This document shows positions 31,348 to 42,014 of a DNA stretch of 64,000 nt, piece after piece (position 1 is the stretch's first letter; each line of letters opens with the position of its first letter). The notes under the pieces are model-generated. The model saw only the letters and a list, made by a program, of their open reading frames with translations, was not told the DNA's origin and made no database searches. The DNA comes from Evernia prunastri (taxonomy: Eukaryota > Ascomycota > Lecanoromycetes > Lecanorales > Parmeliaceae). The stretch is taken from assembly GCA_003184365.1 (NCBI GenBank), contig NKYR01000035.1:62001-126000 (forward strand), read 5' to 3'. Both the position numbers and the translations under genes were made by a program.

Positions 31348-33462
31348 ATGGAGTCCCATTTCAACCCTCGTCGACACCCTTTCTCAGTCGCAGCCATGTC
31401 TGCTCTTGTTGTCATTACGGCAATTTCACTAAATGCAACGTCACTGAACCCACTCGTCTCGATTTCGAAGCAATGGAGTGTGCCAACACCGTACGTCCGG
31501 AATGCACGCACAGGAGTGTCCTACCGTGGTACATCCACAAACGGCGTTGAACATTTTCAAAACATTTTCTATGCAGAAGATACATCAGGCTCCAATCGCT
31601 TTGCCCCACCTGTTCTCTATACACCACTGCCAAACACTATCGTCGATGTAACCACTGCCGGTGCTTGGTGTCCTCAAGGACTTGGAGGACCTCCGCTACC
31701 ATTTACAAGTGTTATCACTAACGTGAGCGAGAATTGTCTTAGCTTACGGATCGCACGGTCCTCGGGTACCGAGTCCTCTGCGAAGCTTCCGGTTTTGGTC
31801 TGGTTACATAGTGGTATGGAACTTACAATAGTTGAATAATTTTTCTTACTGACACAGTGGTCAGGTGGCGATGCGCTTGGTAGTGCGTCTGATATTCTCT
31901 ACACACCAGATGGCCTGGTGAGACAGGCCAAATCAAATGGCCAGCCAGTTATATATGTTGCAATTAATTCCAGGTTGGGATGTAGGCCAGACCCTCTTGG
32001 AAACGGTATCATGCACAGAGATTGACAAGTTATCAAGTATTCGGTTACGCTGCCAACAAAGCATTGAAAGCGGCGAAACAAGCCAACGCTGGGTTGCGAG
32101 ACCAACGTGCTGCCTTCGAATGTAAGTATAGGGAAGGCTTTGAACGATTCAATTTTTGGATTGATAAAGGCTCTAGGGGTCCGCGACAACATTGAAGCCT
32201 TCGGCGGAGATCCAGGGAATGTGGTCGCTGTGGGTCACAGCGTGGGTGCAATGTCCATCGGTTTGCATCTCGTCTCATATTCAGGCACTCAAGGGGTACC
32301 ATTTCAGAAAGCAGTGTAACGTCATCCTAGTTCCGCTACCGGAGAAAGGCTAAGAGCACTTGCAGGATGATGTCGGGGGCAACCGGCACGAATTTCAATA
32401 TCATGAGCAACCTCGTAGCGGACCATACGGCTACTGTGGCCAATTCCGTTGGTTGTACTCAAGACCCAGACTCTGAAGCAACTTTGGAATGTCTACGAAA
32501 GGTCCCACTCGAAAATTTGATGGACACTTCTGTGAAACTTGCTCGAGACTTAAGACCACCTTTCGGAGAGCTGGCTTTCTACCCCAGCTACGACAACGAC
32601 TACATTACCGACCGACCCTCTGTGCTACTTCGGAAAGGAGAGTTTGCCAAAGGTGAGCTTGGTCCTTTTCTTGTGAGATCAACATAGCATATGACTATAT
32701 CTAGGAATTCCAATTATAGGCTCCTGGTGTGCCAACGACGGCGCCTGGTACGTTCAGCCGTCCATCAGCGACGATGCGTCTGTAGTTGCAAGCCTTCAAA
32801 CCTTCGTTCTCGGTCTATCAAATTCTTCACTGCAACATCTGCTATCCCTCTACCCTCTATCCGACTTCGTCAGTCTCGTCCGCAACGAGGAGGCGACAGC
32901 AGAGTACTATCGCGCAGCACAGATACATCGCGATATCTGGTTTACATGCCCATTGATTGACTTTACCTGGCAATACACTCGATCCGGCGGCAACTCCGAT
33001 GTCCGCCTTTACAATGTCAATGAGACAAAATTCGGACCGGTGTTCCAATACATGGGCGTCCCCCAGTGGCGCGTCAGTCACCTCTCCGACATTCCGTATC
33101 TCATGAACGAAGACGTTGCCGCCGGCGCAGACAATAGCCCTGGTCAGCAGGATCTCTCTGCCCTGTTAAGCGGAAGTATCGCTGCTTTTGCTCACTCGGG
33201 AGACCCGACCGTCTCCAAAGGTCGTACTTTCAAAGATTGGCCGGTCGCGTACCCGGATCGGAGCGAGCAGGCGCTGAGCAAAGAACATCCGGACCATCTG
33301 AATTTGTATGTTGTGGGAGGTTCGCACGGGAGTGGTCCCGCAATAGTGTCTTTTGGAACAGGTAATGCAGCCAAGTCCGGGAGGGAGAAAGCATTGGCGT
33401 GGGAGAAGATGATGGAGCGGTGTGCCTTCATCAATTCGATACAAGAGGAAATCGGAGTCTGA
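31348..33462 (+). CDS. type B carboxylesterase/lipase, membrane-anchored or secreted
   Basis: Six exons, 31348-31813, 31865-31981, 32038-32121, 32177-32315, 32366-32652 and 32705-33462 (introns 50-56 nt), 616 aa. An alpha/beta hydrolase cleaving carboxylic esters. A hydrophobic helix at about 12-32 (FSVAAMSALVVITAISLNAT) is preceded by basic residues, so it is a signal anchor or signal peptide. The start of the fold reads TGVSYRGTSTNGVEHFQNIFYA. The oxyanion region is WLHSGGDALG, and NSRLGLFGYAANKAL and RDNIEAFGGDPGNV precede the nucleophile elbow, GHSVGAMS. The catalytic His is probably in WRVSHLSDIPYLM. The elbow departs from the family's usual GESAG and the oxyanion loop from HGGG. It is near full length. 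Substrate unknown. Confidence 0.87.
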
Positions 33463-34191
33463 TGTCACATCGCTAACTTCCATCCAAGTCGATACTCGGT
33501 CTTGCTGCCAAATAAAGCCTTAGTATGAGATTTACTAAGATGTGGCTGGTTGGCAAATTGACAACGCAGCGGCATTGGACATATTGGACAGAAGGATCTT
33601 TGAAAACCTAAGAGTAGACATGGGCTAAAATTGGCATGCTACTAACTGAATCTTTGGACTTTTAAAGGGAGGGGACGAACGGAGTCGAAATTCCAACACC
33701 ATACCCCGTTGCCAAAGAGCCCGTTTCATTTCATTCGCTAAAACACACTTCCGTGCTTTTCCTACTCGTAGACTTTCAGGCCATGCGGCCCCGAGAAAGT
33801 TTTGAAGAAAAAATATTGCCCCTCATCCTCCTGCTTCGACTGCATTTGTTTCACGTCCCCCGGTGATGCAGTTGAACAGCGGGTCTGCAGTTGTTGTTTT
33901 CGTTGTTGTTGAAGACAGATGCGCTTGGTAGGGTGATATGCAGAGAGTAAAGGATCTCTTGGGCCCGGATGAGGTGAGCTTGTTTGGGTTATATATGTGC
34001 AATGGACGTTTGAGGGGCTTGGCTTCGGTGCGGTTGGGGGAGGTGGGTGAGGGGGGAACATGAAGGTATGCGGAGGATGGATTATGACTTTCAACAACCT
34101 CTCAATCTGAGAGCCATTGCTGCAGTAGAGAGACAAAATCGCATACTTCATAAAGAGAGAAGAACGCCGGTGCAAGTAGACCTCTGCACCC
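33463..34191. other. intergenic between converging genes
   Basis: Contains only a Pro/His-rich antisense ORF typical of a 3' flank. No gene is called. Confidence 0.5.
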
Positions 34192-35394
34192 TCAGTTTTC
34201 ACCTTCTTGAGCCATCAAAGCACGCACTCGTTCCAACTTCTCGGGGCCATACATACGTAGTAGGTTCTCTTCAGCTCTCGCGCACATCTCCGCGCGCTCC
34301 TCGCGCTCCGCGGCCTTTTGTTTCTCCCGCGCCTCTTTGACTACCTGGCGGCATCCCCGCATCGCCTGCTGCAGCTGAGCGTGTTTTTCCCCCGCCTGAG
34401 GATCGAGAAGCATCTTCCTGATCCCGTCGGCGTACTCCGTTCTGTCCTGGACCGTCCACAGTACACTCAGATCCCTCGGCGGGTCCTCGACCTCGTCGAC
34501 CAGATGTGGGAAGTCGCTGACGAAGACTTCGACGTCGCGCAGCGGCCACGTGGCCATCTTGAGCACGAATTCGCACTGCTGGAGGCGGGCGAAGGGCAGG
34601 ACGTCGGCCTCGGCTTTCAGCTCTTGATACTGCGCCGCTTCCCACGAGTGGTTGATCTGCAGACGGAGGCTCCGGATGCCGGTCAGGGATCTGAGGCGCT
34701 TCGCGCCCAGGACGCGGTCCCAGACTTCGTCGGCCTCGTACACCCAGTCCATCTGCAGTCGGAGTTTTCGCAACATCTTCTTTTGTTGGGTCGTCCTTGA
34801 TTCTATGAAATGGACAAAGGTGGGGTCGGCGTCATTGAAGGAAAAGGTGTTCGTCGACCATAGCACGCTATTGGCTTCATTGTATATCTGCCGACAGACT
34901 CGCAAGGCTGTCAGGTGCACTGTCTCGGGAGGATCCGGTTTTTCGCGGTTAAAGATGTTCTTACGGTGACCGATTCCAGTGTCGCGGTATCGCCATTAGT
35001 AACAAAGGTCGTGGCTGCAGCTTTGGTGCGGCTGTCGCCAGCAGATCTCTTGTTTGGTCATTTCATGCTCGGGCCGATCCTGTTTGCAGATGACGTGTCT
35101 GCAGCTCCCCCTTGTCTTCTTACAGTCGAGGTGTATGAGCCGTCCCCCCAGCACTGCTTTCCAGATCTTGTTGCGAATCTCGAGGGGCATTCGCAGCAGC
35201 GGCGAGCATGATGCATTTCGCGCGATACTGTGATGTGTGCAAGTGAGCATCTGTAGTGTTTACTGCGATGGACGCATCCAGGCTTCAGCTTACAGTGCCT
35301 TTGTGGCCACATCTTTTGGCGCGGTCAACGGGGTTCTTCTCGTTCGTTTGGCTTTGACAGCTGCCTTTTCTTCCTCACTCTTTCGTTTGGTCAT
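34192..35394 (-). CDS. F-box-associated/DUF7730-like protein with weak intron or in-frame stop
   Basis: Read as exons 35394-35294, 35227-35004 and 34919-34192, 350 aa. A basic N-terminus (MTKRKSEEEKAAVKAKRTRR) is followed by the fungal family signature SPLLRMPLEIRNKIWKAVLG, then HLTALRVCRQIYNEANSVLW and a helical Lys/Glu-rich C-terminus (ARAEENLLRMYGPEKLERV). Such proteins are very common in Pezizomycotina genomes and their role is unknown. Intron 1 (66 nt, GTAAGC...CAG) is good. Between exons 2 and 3 the frame meets a TAA at 35000-34998. An 84-nt intron with an unusual GTTACT donor and ACAG acceptor removes it in frame and joins SHDL to LHLTALRV. If that is not spliced, the gene is truncated after about 110 residues. 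Confidence 0.65.
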
Positions 35395-36018
35395 TCTTGT
35401 TGTTTTGGCTTGCGAGTGAGTGAGTGTATATTCAAGCCCCGCTCCCAGCGCGTATCGCGTATCGCGTCCCCGGCTAGCCCGGTTGATCGTCCATATTCAT
35501 GTATATGACAGGGGTCCGGATACCTCCTGGTGGTCTTGCCACGCCCGTCTCATGGGCAGATATCCCCCGATTGCTTGTACCTACCCACAAATCTCTCAAA
35601 TCTCTGTGGACGTACCACAACGAGTTTTCCATGGGAGAACAGCCTGATAGCAGCCGATTCTCCACCTTCACCATCACTAGTTAGCAGCTCTTAAGGCTAT
35701 ACAATCGCGTCAAATTATATAGGCTCTGGGGATAGAGTTTATTGGACTTAAAATATACATCTACCTTCATTTCTCGGTTATCTTTTCAGTGTTCAGAATC
35801 TCCTCCCTACCCTTATCAAGATGACGATCACCTCGTTTAGGACGCTGTTAATATTGCGACTGTGTTGCATTACGCGGGTGAGGACTGGATATTCCTAGAT
35901 AAAACGGCTAATTAATCATAAGGGAACACTGTAGGGTATCATTCCTACTTGTATCGAAAATGAAAGCCGACAGGGCTTGACACTGATATCTTGTTCAAAA
36001 TAAAGGCGCTGAGTATTC
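35395..36018. other. intergenic, nothing recognised
   Basis: No gene-like ORF. AT-rich toward 36000. Confidence 0.45.
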
Positions 36019-36886
36019 ATGTGCAAGCATTCGCCGGTACTCAACGTTGTGGGGAGAAGAGTGGTTGAGATCCTAGCCTTCTTTCTCAGCATCGCCGCAC
36101 TGATGTATTTGGGAGATTCAATCAAACGAGGTCCCCGACATCACGATAACAGCCAGTCGGACTTACAGCGCTGCACGGTTTTCGTTAGTGCAATTTGCAG
36201 ACTTTGTGATGGTTTGAGCGATTATTGCGGGTCTGTATTTTGGGTGTATGGACAGCGCTGCAACGAGATGCCATTACACTTTGCAGCCAAAAGGACAAAC
36301 CGATCTTTGGGCCAAGATGTACTGGTGTGTCTTGAGATTGAGCATCTTGAAGCACCCCTTCGCGCCCGAAAACTCGATCGAGAATTACGGTCCTCAGTTT
36401 AGCAATTGGTGGGAGATCCCCAGCAACGCAACCTATGGCCTAAATCATCACGTCTACGAAACAATGGCCATCAGCATGCTCGAAATCTATGCCGTTCTGT
36501 GGTTACATCGACAGCTGCGCAGTCCTGACGTCGGTCCATCCACCTCTGCCATCCTTGGTGAGGAGCCTTTTCAAATATATGGCTATGACCACATCAAGCA
36601 TGCATTCGAAGTCGGTATCGGTATGATCCCCGATGTGGAACCACTCCTGTCGACCGCCGTCTCAGTCGAAGTGACATTGATCACGGACTCAGACGCTTTT
36701 AATGCCTTTTATGCCGCCAATCTAGTGATCGACGTGCTGCCCGGTCTTTACGAATCCGCTACACGTACTTCCTCGAGGAAAATATTACCGAAGGAATGGG
36801 GGGTTGCTCAGCAGCGTACCATCAAGGCAGATAACGCATCCCCTTTTCCGATGGGTGCCATTGGAGACTCCCCGGGGCGAGCCTAG
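36019..36886 (+). pseudogene. possible degraded membrane-protein gene
   Basis: A 212-codon frame at 36248-36886 (AKMYWCVLRLSILKHPFAP, FSNWWEIPSNATYGLNHHVY, YGYDHIKHAFEVGIGMIPD) has uneven composition like real protein. The same frame extends upstream as RFSLVQFADFVMV, then TGA at about 36210, then AIIAGLYFGCMDSAATRC, so one stop interrupts what reads like a membrane helix with Trp replaced. A second frame from 36019 encodes another hydrophobic helix (RRVVEILAFFLSIAALMYL). I do not recognise a family. It could be a pseudogene, an unresolved multi-exon gene, or chance. Confidence 0.35.
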
Positions 36887-37619
36887 TGATTGGCGATTCT
36901 CAGCTTGGTGGCGGTAGGGAGAGCCAGAGGGGATTTGTCGATGATGGTGGTGCCGGCAGGGAGAGTTGGAGGCATATATACTGATAACGATGGAACGGAT
37001 TTTCTTTTTCTGGGAATGAGAAGGTAGGTTGTGTGCTTGTCAAGTGATGGTGCTGGACTGGATGGGAGGACCACGGTTGGTGGATGATAACGTGTAGTGT
37101 ATATCTGGTGGGGAAAGGAGTAGTCGGTGATGAGGTTGACGGCGCAGTACTAGGTAGTTGGTGGATTGGTTGAGGGAGAGTATGTAAGTTGGGGTTGAAT
37201 GATGAATAGATGGATGGATGGATGAATGGATGGATGGATGAACAAAGGATTGCAACTTGAGGAATGAAGGTAGAAAGAATGAGTGAATGGAAAGAAATTG
37301 CTAGCGTCAATTTCGAGTGGTTTGGGTCGAGGGTTGCGGGTTTGTAGGTGATGGATATCAACCCATTTGGACCGTGTGTTTTTTCAAACGGTTGAGGTCT
37401 TCGTTGAATGTCTGACATTGGTCCCTATGTTTGCTTCCTTTTTTTGTTAAAAGATATAGGTGCTCGATGTTCTGTCAAATGAGAAGCGGAGCTGAAGGAA
37501 GTCTGGATTGGGAATGTCGATATCGGCTTCGAATCTGGGTTTGAATGTAGAAGCTGGAAACGCCTAGCTGCATTCTTCGTTTTCAGAATTTGCAAGCTCA
37601 AATCTAGCCGATGTCTACT
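36887..37619. other. intergenic with GGAT microsatellite
   Basis: (GGAT)n-like repeat at about 37201-37240. The minus-strand ORF over it is low complexity and is not called. 3' flank of the ribosomal protein gene. Confidence 0.6.
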
Positions 37620-38812
37620 CTAGATCTTGATAGCGCTCTCCAACGCTTTACGCTTCTTCTCCGTCCTTGCAATGGCCTTCTGCCCCATGATACCTCCGCC
37701 CCAGTGGCGTTTAGCTTCCTCGTACTTGTCCGAGTAGCCTTCCTTGATGGTCGAGACAAGCTTCGAGAGCTCGGACTTGTCTTCTGATCGTACTTCGGTG
37801 AGGGCGAGAACAGCTGCGGTCTGATTTACCGTTAGATGCAGGACGGTACGAATGGGGGGCAGAGAGGTGACATACCTTCTTGTGCACAACAACGCCCAGC
37901 CTGGCTTTGCCCTTGACAATAGCATACGGCACACCCATCTTCCTGCACAAAGCTGGCAAGAAGATGACCAGCTCGATCGGATCCACGTCGTTTGGAATGA
38001 GCACCAAGCCCGCCTTCTTGTTCTCAATCAGTCCCACCACGTGATTGAGCCCGTACTTCACAGCATAAGGCTTCTTGCTGACATCCTCCTTCTTCTTACC
38101 CTCGCTGACCGCGGTGGCTTCCTTGAGCAGCCGCTCCTTCTTCTCGGCTTTGGTTTCTGGCTTGTATTTGTTGAGGAGCTTGAAGGTTTGGGCGGCGGTG
38201 TTGCGGTCGAGCACGTTGGAAAACTGCGCGATCGCAGGGGGGACTTTGAGGCGGAGATTGAGAATTTTCTTTTGGCGCTGTAGGCGGACGTATTCGGGCC
38301 ACTTTACCATGCGCGAAAGGTTGCGACGGGGTTGAATGTCTTGGCCGATGCCGAAGTTGCGGGGACGCTTTTCGATGAGGGGGTTCTACACAACCAAGAT
38401 AGACGGTCAGCACTGCAGAGACCCTCCGGTCCTCGTAACGCCGACAGAATCAGGAAGTATACAAGGGAATGATGTAAAGAGGTGGAAGAAGCGACTCACC
38501 TTCGCGCTCTTCTTAGTGGCCCCCGCCTTACTCTGGGGGAAAGGCGCCGGAGTGGCTTTCTTGCCTTGTTTGGGAGGCTGTCATTGAGAAAAGAAGACCA
38601 TCAGCGAATCGTGTTCACCAATTGAGATCTTCTCTGAACTCTAGAGAGACCACGAGCTGCATTACTGCAAGCTCGCCGCTCAAGCCTTTTGTTCTTCACC
38701 AATGCTGATTGCTCTGGTAGAGCGCAGCGAGAGGCGGGAAAGTCTCGTTGCATCATGGACATGTAAAGTCCAGAGCGCTGATTGAGACAGGAAGAGGTGT
38801 ATAGCTTACCAT
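37620..38812 (-). CDS. rpl8: 60S ribosomal protein L8 (eL8, L7Ae family)
   Basis: Exons 38812-38810 (the ATG alone), 38577-38500, 38385-37876 and 37820-37620. Introns are 232, 114 and 55 nt. The protein starts MPPKQGKKATPAPFPQSKAG and then NPLIEKRPRNFGIGQDIQPR, then RMVKWPEYVRLQRQKKILNL, NVLDRNTAAQTFKLLNKYKP, YGLNHVVGLIENKKAGLVLI and GKARLGVVVHKK. It ends KAIARTEKKRKALESAIKI. This is the full-length fungal eL8, an rRNA-binding protein of the large subunit. The intron-rich 5' end and the start codon isolated in its own exon follow the usual pattern of fungal ribosomal protein genes. Confidence 0.97.
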
Positions 38813-39236
38813 GATTGTCAAAGTTATTGATGATGAGCTTAAAGCTTTGAGGTTAGAACTCGATGTTCGACAATATTTAAAAGTTCGCTCGAGGTTCTGG
38901 TGGGAGCGCTAGCTAAGCGACCTCTAGCGGCGATGGCGTCAGCCTTACAGCATACAGGTGCCCGTCTGGCCCGTTAAACGCCCGAGGCTCGAAGTCTTTG
39001 AGGAACCAAACATTGGATGCCGAGACCGCACACTTGCTTACGTTACAATTTATGGCATCTTCGACGCGTCAGTTCGTCGCTTTGAAAGACGCAATGTGAG
39101 TGTCTGGAAATCATGAAATTTGTCCTATGAGTGAAAAATAGCTGCAGCCTTTGAGGAGTACTTGACATAAGTCGCCGTGAGGACTTGAGTCTTTGCTCGT
39201 TCCTTTAGTAGCCTGAGACTTCTTTTTCTCATCGCG
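38813..39236. promoter_or_regulatory. divergent upstream region of rpl8 and the F-box/WD40 gene
   Basis: 424 bp between the two start codons. No other gene is seen. Confidence 0.5.
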
Positions 39237-42014
39237 ATGGAAGGTTATCAAGCGCGAGGGTTTCCTCCTATGATCTCTGCCAAGATGGATAGTTCCTACA
39301 AGGTCGATGAAGGCTACTCCGAGGATACAAGAAGTCAAGATGACTCGGACTCCTCGATGAGAATGGAGCCAGGAGGGGAGGATGAGCTATTCGATGCTGT
39401 GATGGCACTGGGTGAAGGGGAGAAAAAGGGTAAGCAATGCCGGACTCAGCGTTTGGGCTTCTAGCATAACTCACTAACATGCACAGATTTCTTGTACAAC
39501 ATCCTGCGTACCCTCAGAGTCTCATCGATAGCATCCATCGTTGATCGCTTATGGCCTCTCTTCCACAAAGATCCGATCACCATCTTCCCCACAGAAATCA
39601 TGTGGCAGATCTTTTCCTGCCTGGATCCCGCAATGTTACTGGAAGCATCAAAGGTCTCGAGAACTTGGAGAGAAAGAGTGCTTGATAGTGGACTCTGGAA
39701 GTACAAGTTCAAGACTGAAGGTTGGGGTTTGAGAACAGATGAGGTCGAGCGCTTTGAAAACAACTATAACCAGAGGGTACTAGGGGCACACTCACCCAGT
39801 ACCAGAGTGGATGAGAAAGGCGCACAGAAAATGTATAAAGCTCAATCCAGGGTTTCCCGAACAGCACGCCAGCCTTCTCAGGATACCCCAGAGGACAAAG
39901 ATCAAATCAAGCAGGAGCCTGGAGATGATGACGAGATGGTGGACGTCCATATGGCCTCCTCCAACACGGGTCCTCATGAGCATGCAGAGCCCTCAAAAGC
40001 TTACGTAACACAGGCCAGGAATGAGATCAAGAAAGAAGCGCCAGATTTGGTAGAGGGTCAGAAATACTCAGGTCTTGGGAAAATCAATCTAGAGCAATCT
40101 CTTATGCTGTATGCTTCTCCAGGCCAATCGCGGCTAAACTATCATCACGTCTTTAAGCAAAAGCGGAAGCTTGAAGATAATTGGAATAATGGGCAGTATA
40201 AAAGCTTCCAGCTACCACATCAGGATTACCCAGAGGATGCTCACACGGAGTGTGTTTACACAATACAATACTATGGTAAGCATTTAGTGAGTGGGAGTCG
40301 TGACCGCACACTGCGGATCTGGGACATAGATGCGCAACGTCTTGTCAGGAAACCGCTGGAAGGCCATACTGGCTCGGTCCTGTGCTTGCAATTTGATGAC
40401 CGAACGGAAGAGGACATCATCATATCTGGCAGCAGTGACACGCACGTCATTCTTTGGCGTTTCTCGACCGGGGAAATGATAAAGCAACTCACTAATGCTC
40501 ACAAAGAGTCAGTGTTGAATTTGAAATTTGACAAGCGGTTTCTTGTGACTTGTTCGAAGGACAAGACCATAAAGATTTGGAATCGGCACGAGCTACGGCC
40601 TGGACACAAAGACTACCCGGTTAAAGGAGTTCCAGGTGGTGGCCAATGTCCTTCTTACATCCTAGATATGAACGCTGTTGCGAGCACACTGCGTAATGGG
40701 CGACCCGATGTTGACTTTCAAAACTATCTACTCGAACCATATACTCACCTAATGACGCTTGATCTTCATGGCGCTGCTGTCAACGCCATTCAAATTTACA
40801 AGGACCAATTAGTCTCAGCATCTGGAGACCGTAACCTCAGAGTCTGGAACATACATAGTGGAGAATGCTCCGCGAAGATTGAGGCCCACGCCAAAGGGAT
40901 AGCATGTGTCCAGTATGATGGGAAAAGAATTGTAAGTGGGAGCAGTGACAACACCATTCGTATTTGGGATCCAGCCTCCAAGACCGAAGTCGCTCGCCTA
41001 GATGGCCACACGAGGCTTGTACGTACGATCCAAGCGGCATTTGCGGACTATCCTGGAGGTAGAGAAAAGCTCGAATCCGAAGCAATGGAAGTCCAACGCC
41101 AGTGGCAGGCAGCCAGTATTGCAGGATTGATCCCCACTAGCTCTGAGCGGCGACGTCACGGAAAACCTGGGTCACGGAAACCTAAAGACATCAAGAGCGT
41201 TGGAGCAAAGATCCCTCCGAGCGGCGGCGGAAGCCGCTGGGGCCGCATAGTATCAGGTTCCTATGATGAGACTATCATAATATGGAAGAAGACAGACGAT
41301 GATGAATGGGTGATTGGGCAGCGGCTTCGTCAAGACGACGCACTTCGAGCTGCTGGTCCTCCTCTCATTCCTCGATCGGACGCTCAAGCACAAGCACAAG
41401 CCCAAGCACAAGCCCAAGCGCATGCTCCACCGAATCCGCTCAATCTCCCAAACCATGCCCTAAACTCTCAACCTCATCTAGAATCTCCAAGACACCTCCA
41501 AGCTGCCGGTGTCCAAGGTCCTCTCCCCGCGCATCAGATAGCTCAACAAATGATGCAAACTGGTACGGCAGCCTTACAACCAGCTGTTTTTACACACCAA
41601 CAATCTGCAGTCTCTAGTATACCTCAAAACCCGACACAAGCCCCTTGGAGCAACAGTGCCTACGCACGGCGCCTTTTGCGAGCGCAGCAGCAAGCCAACA
41701 TGCATGGTACCTCCGCTGCGGGACCATCAAACGCTCCTGAAGACTTCGGTCAGACAGGACATGTGCCGAACCCTGGACCCGCTCTGACAACCCCACCACC
41801 TCCGCCGCTCTATGCTAATCACGTCCCCCGGCCTGGACCACCTAATCCAAATGCTGCACAAGTTGGACAACCTAATGCTAGAGTTTTCAAGCTGCAATTT
41901 GATGCTAGGAGGATTATCTGTTGCTCCCAGGATCCAAAGATCGTTGGATGGGATTTTGCGAACGGAGATGAGCAAATCATTGAGTGCAGTAAATTCTTCG
42001 CTGCCCCGCAATGA
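39237..42014 (+). CDS. F-box/WD40-repeat protein (SCF substrate receptor)
   Basis: Exons 39237-39429 and 39487-42014 (intron 57 nt, GTAAGC...CAG), 906 aa. It would bring phosphorylated targets to an SCF ubiquitin ligase. After an acidic N-terminus and LYNILRTLRVSSIASIVDRL, the F-box reads FPTEIMWQIFSCLDPAMLLE and VSRTWRERVLDSGLWK (about 90-145). WD40 repeats follow: LVSGSRDRTLRIWDIDAQ, IISGSSDTHVILWRFSTGE, LVTCSKDKTIKIWN, LVSASGDRNLRVWNIHSGE, IVSGSSDNTIRIWD and IVSGSYDETIIIWKK. A Gln/Ala repeat (codons near 41383-41424) and a Pro-rich region come before a last beta-strand motif (KLQFDARRIICCSQDPKIVGWD). It resembles the Neurospora FWD-1/beta-TrCP group, but I do not assign orthology. Confidence 0.9.

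Noticed and set aside
36900..37418. 172-codon Ser/Pro/His-rich minus-strand ORF
   Set aside because: Produced largely by a GGAT microsatellite and low-complexity sequence.
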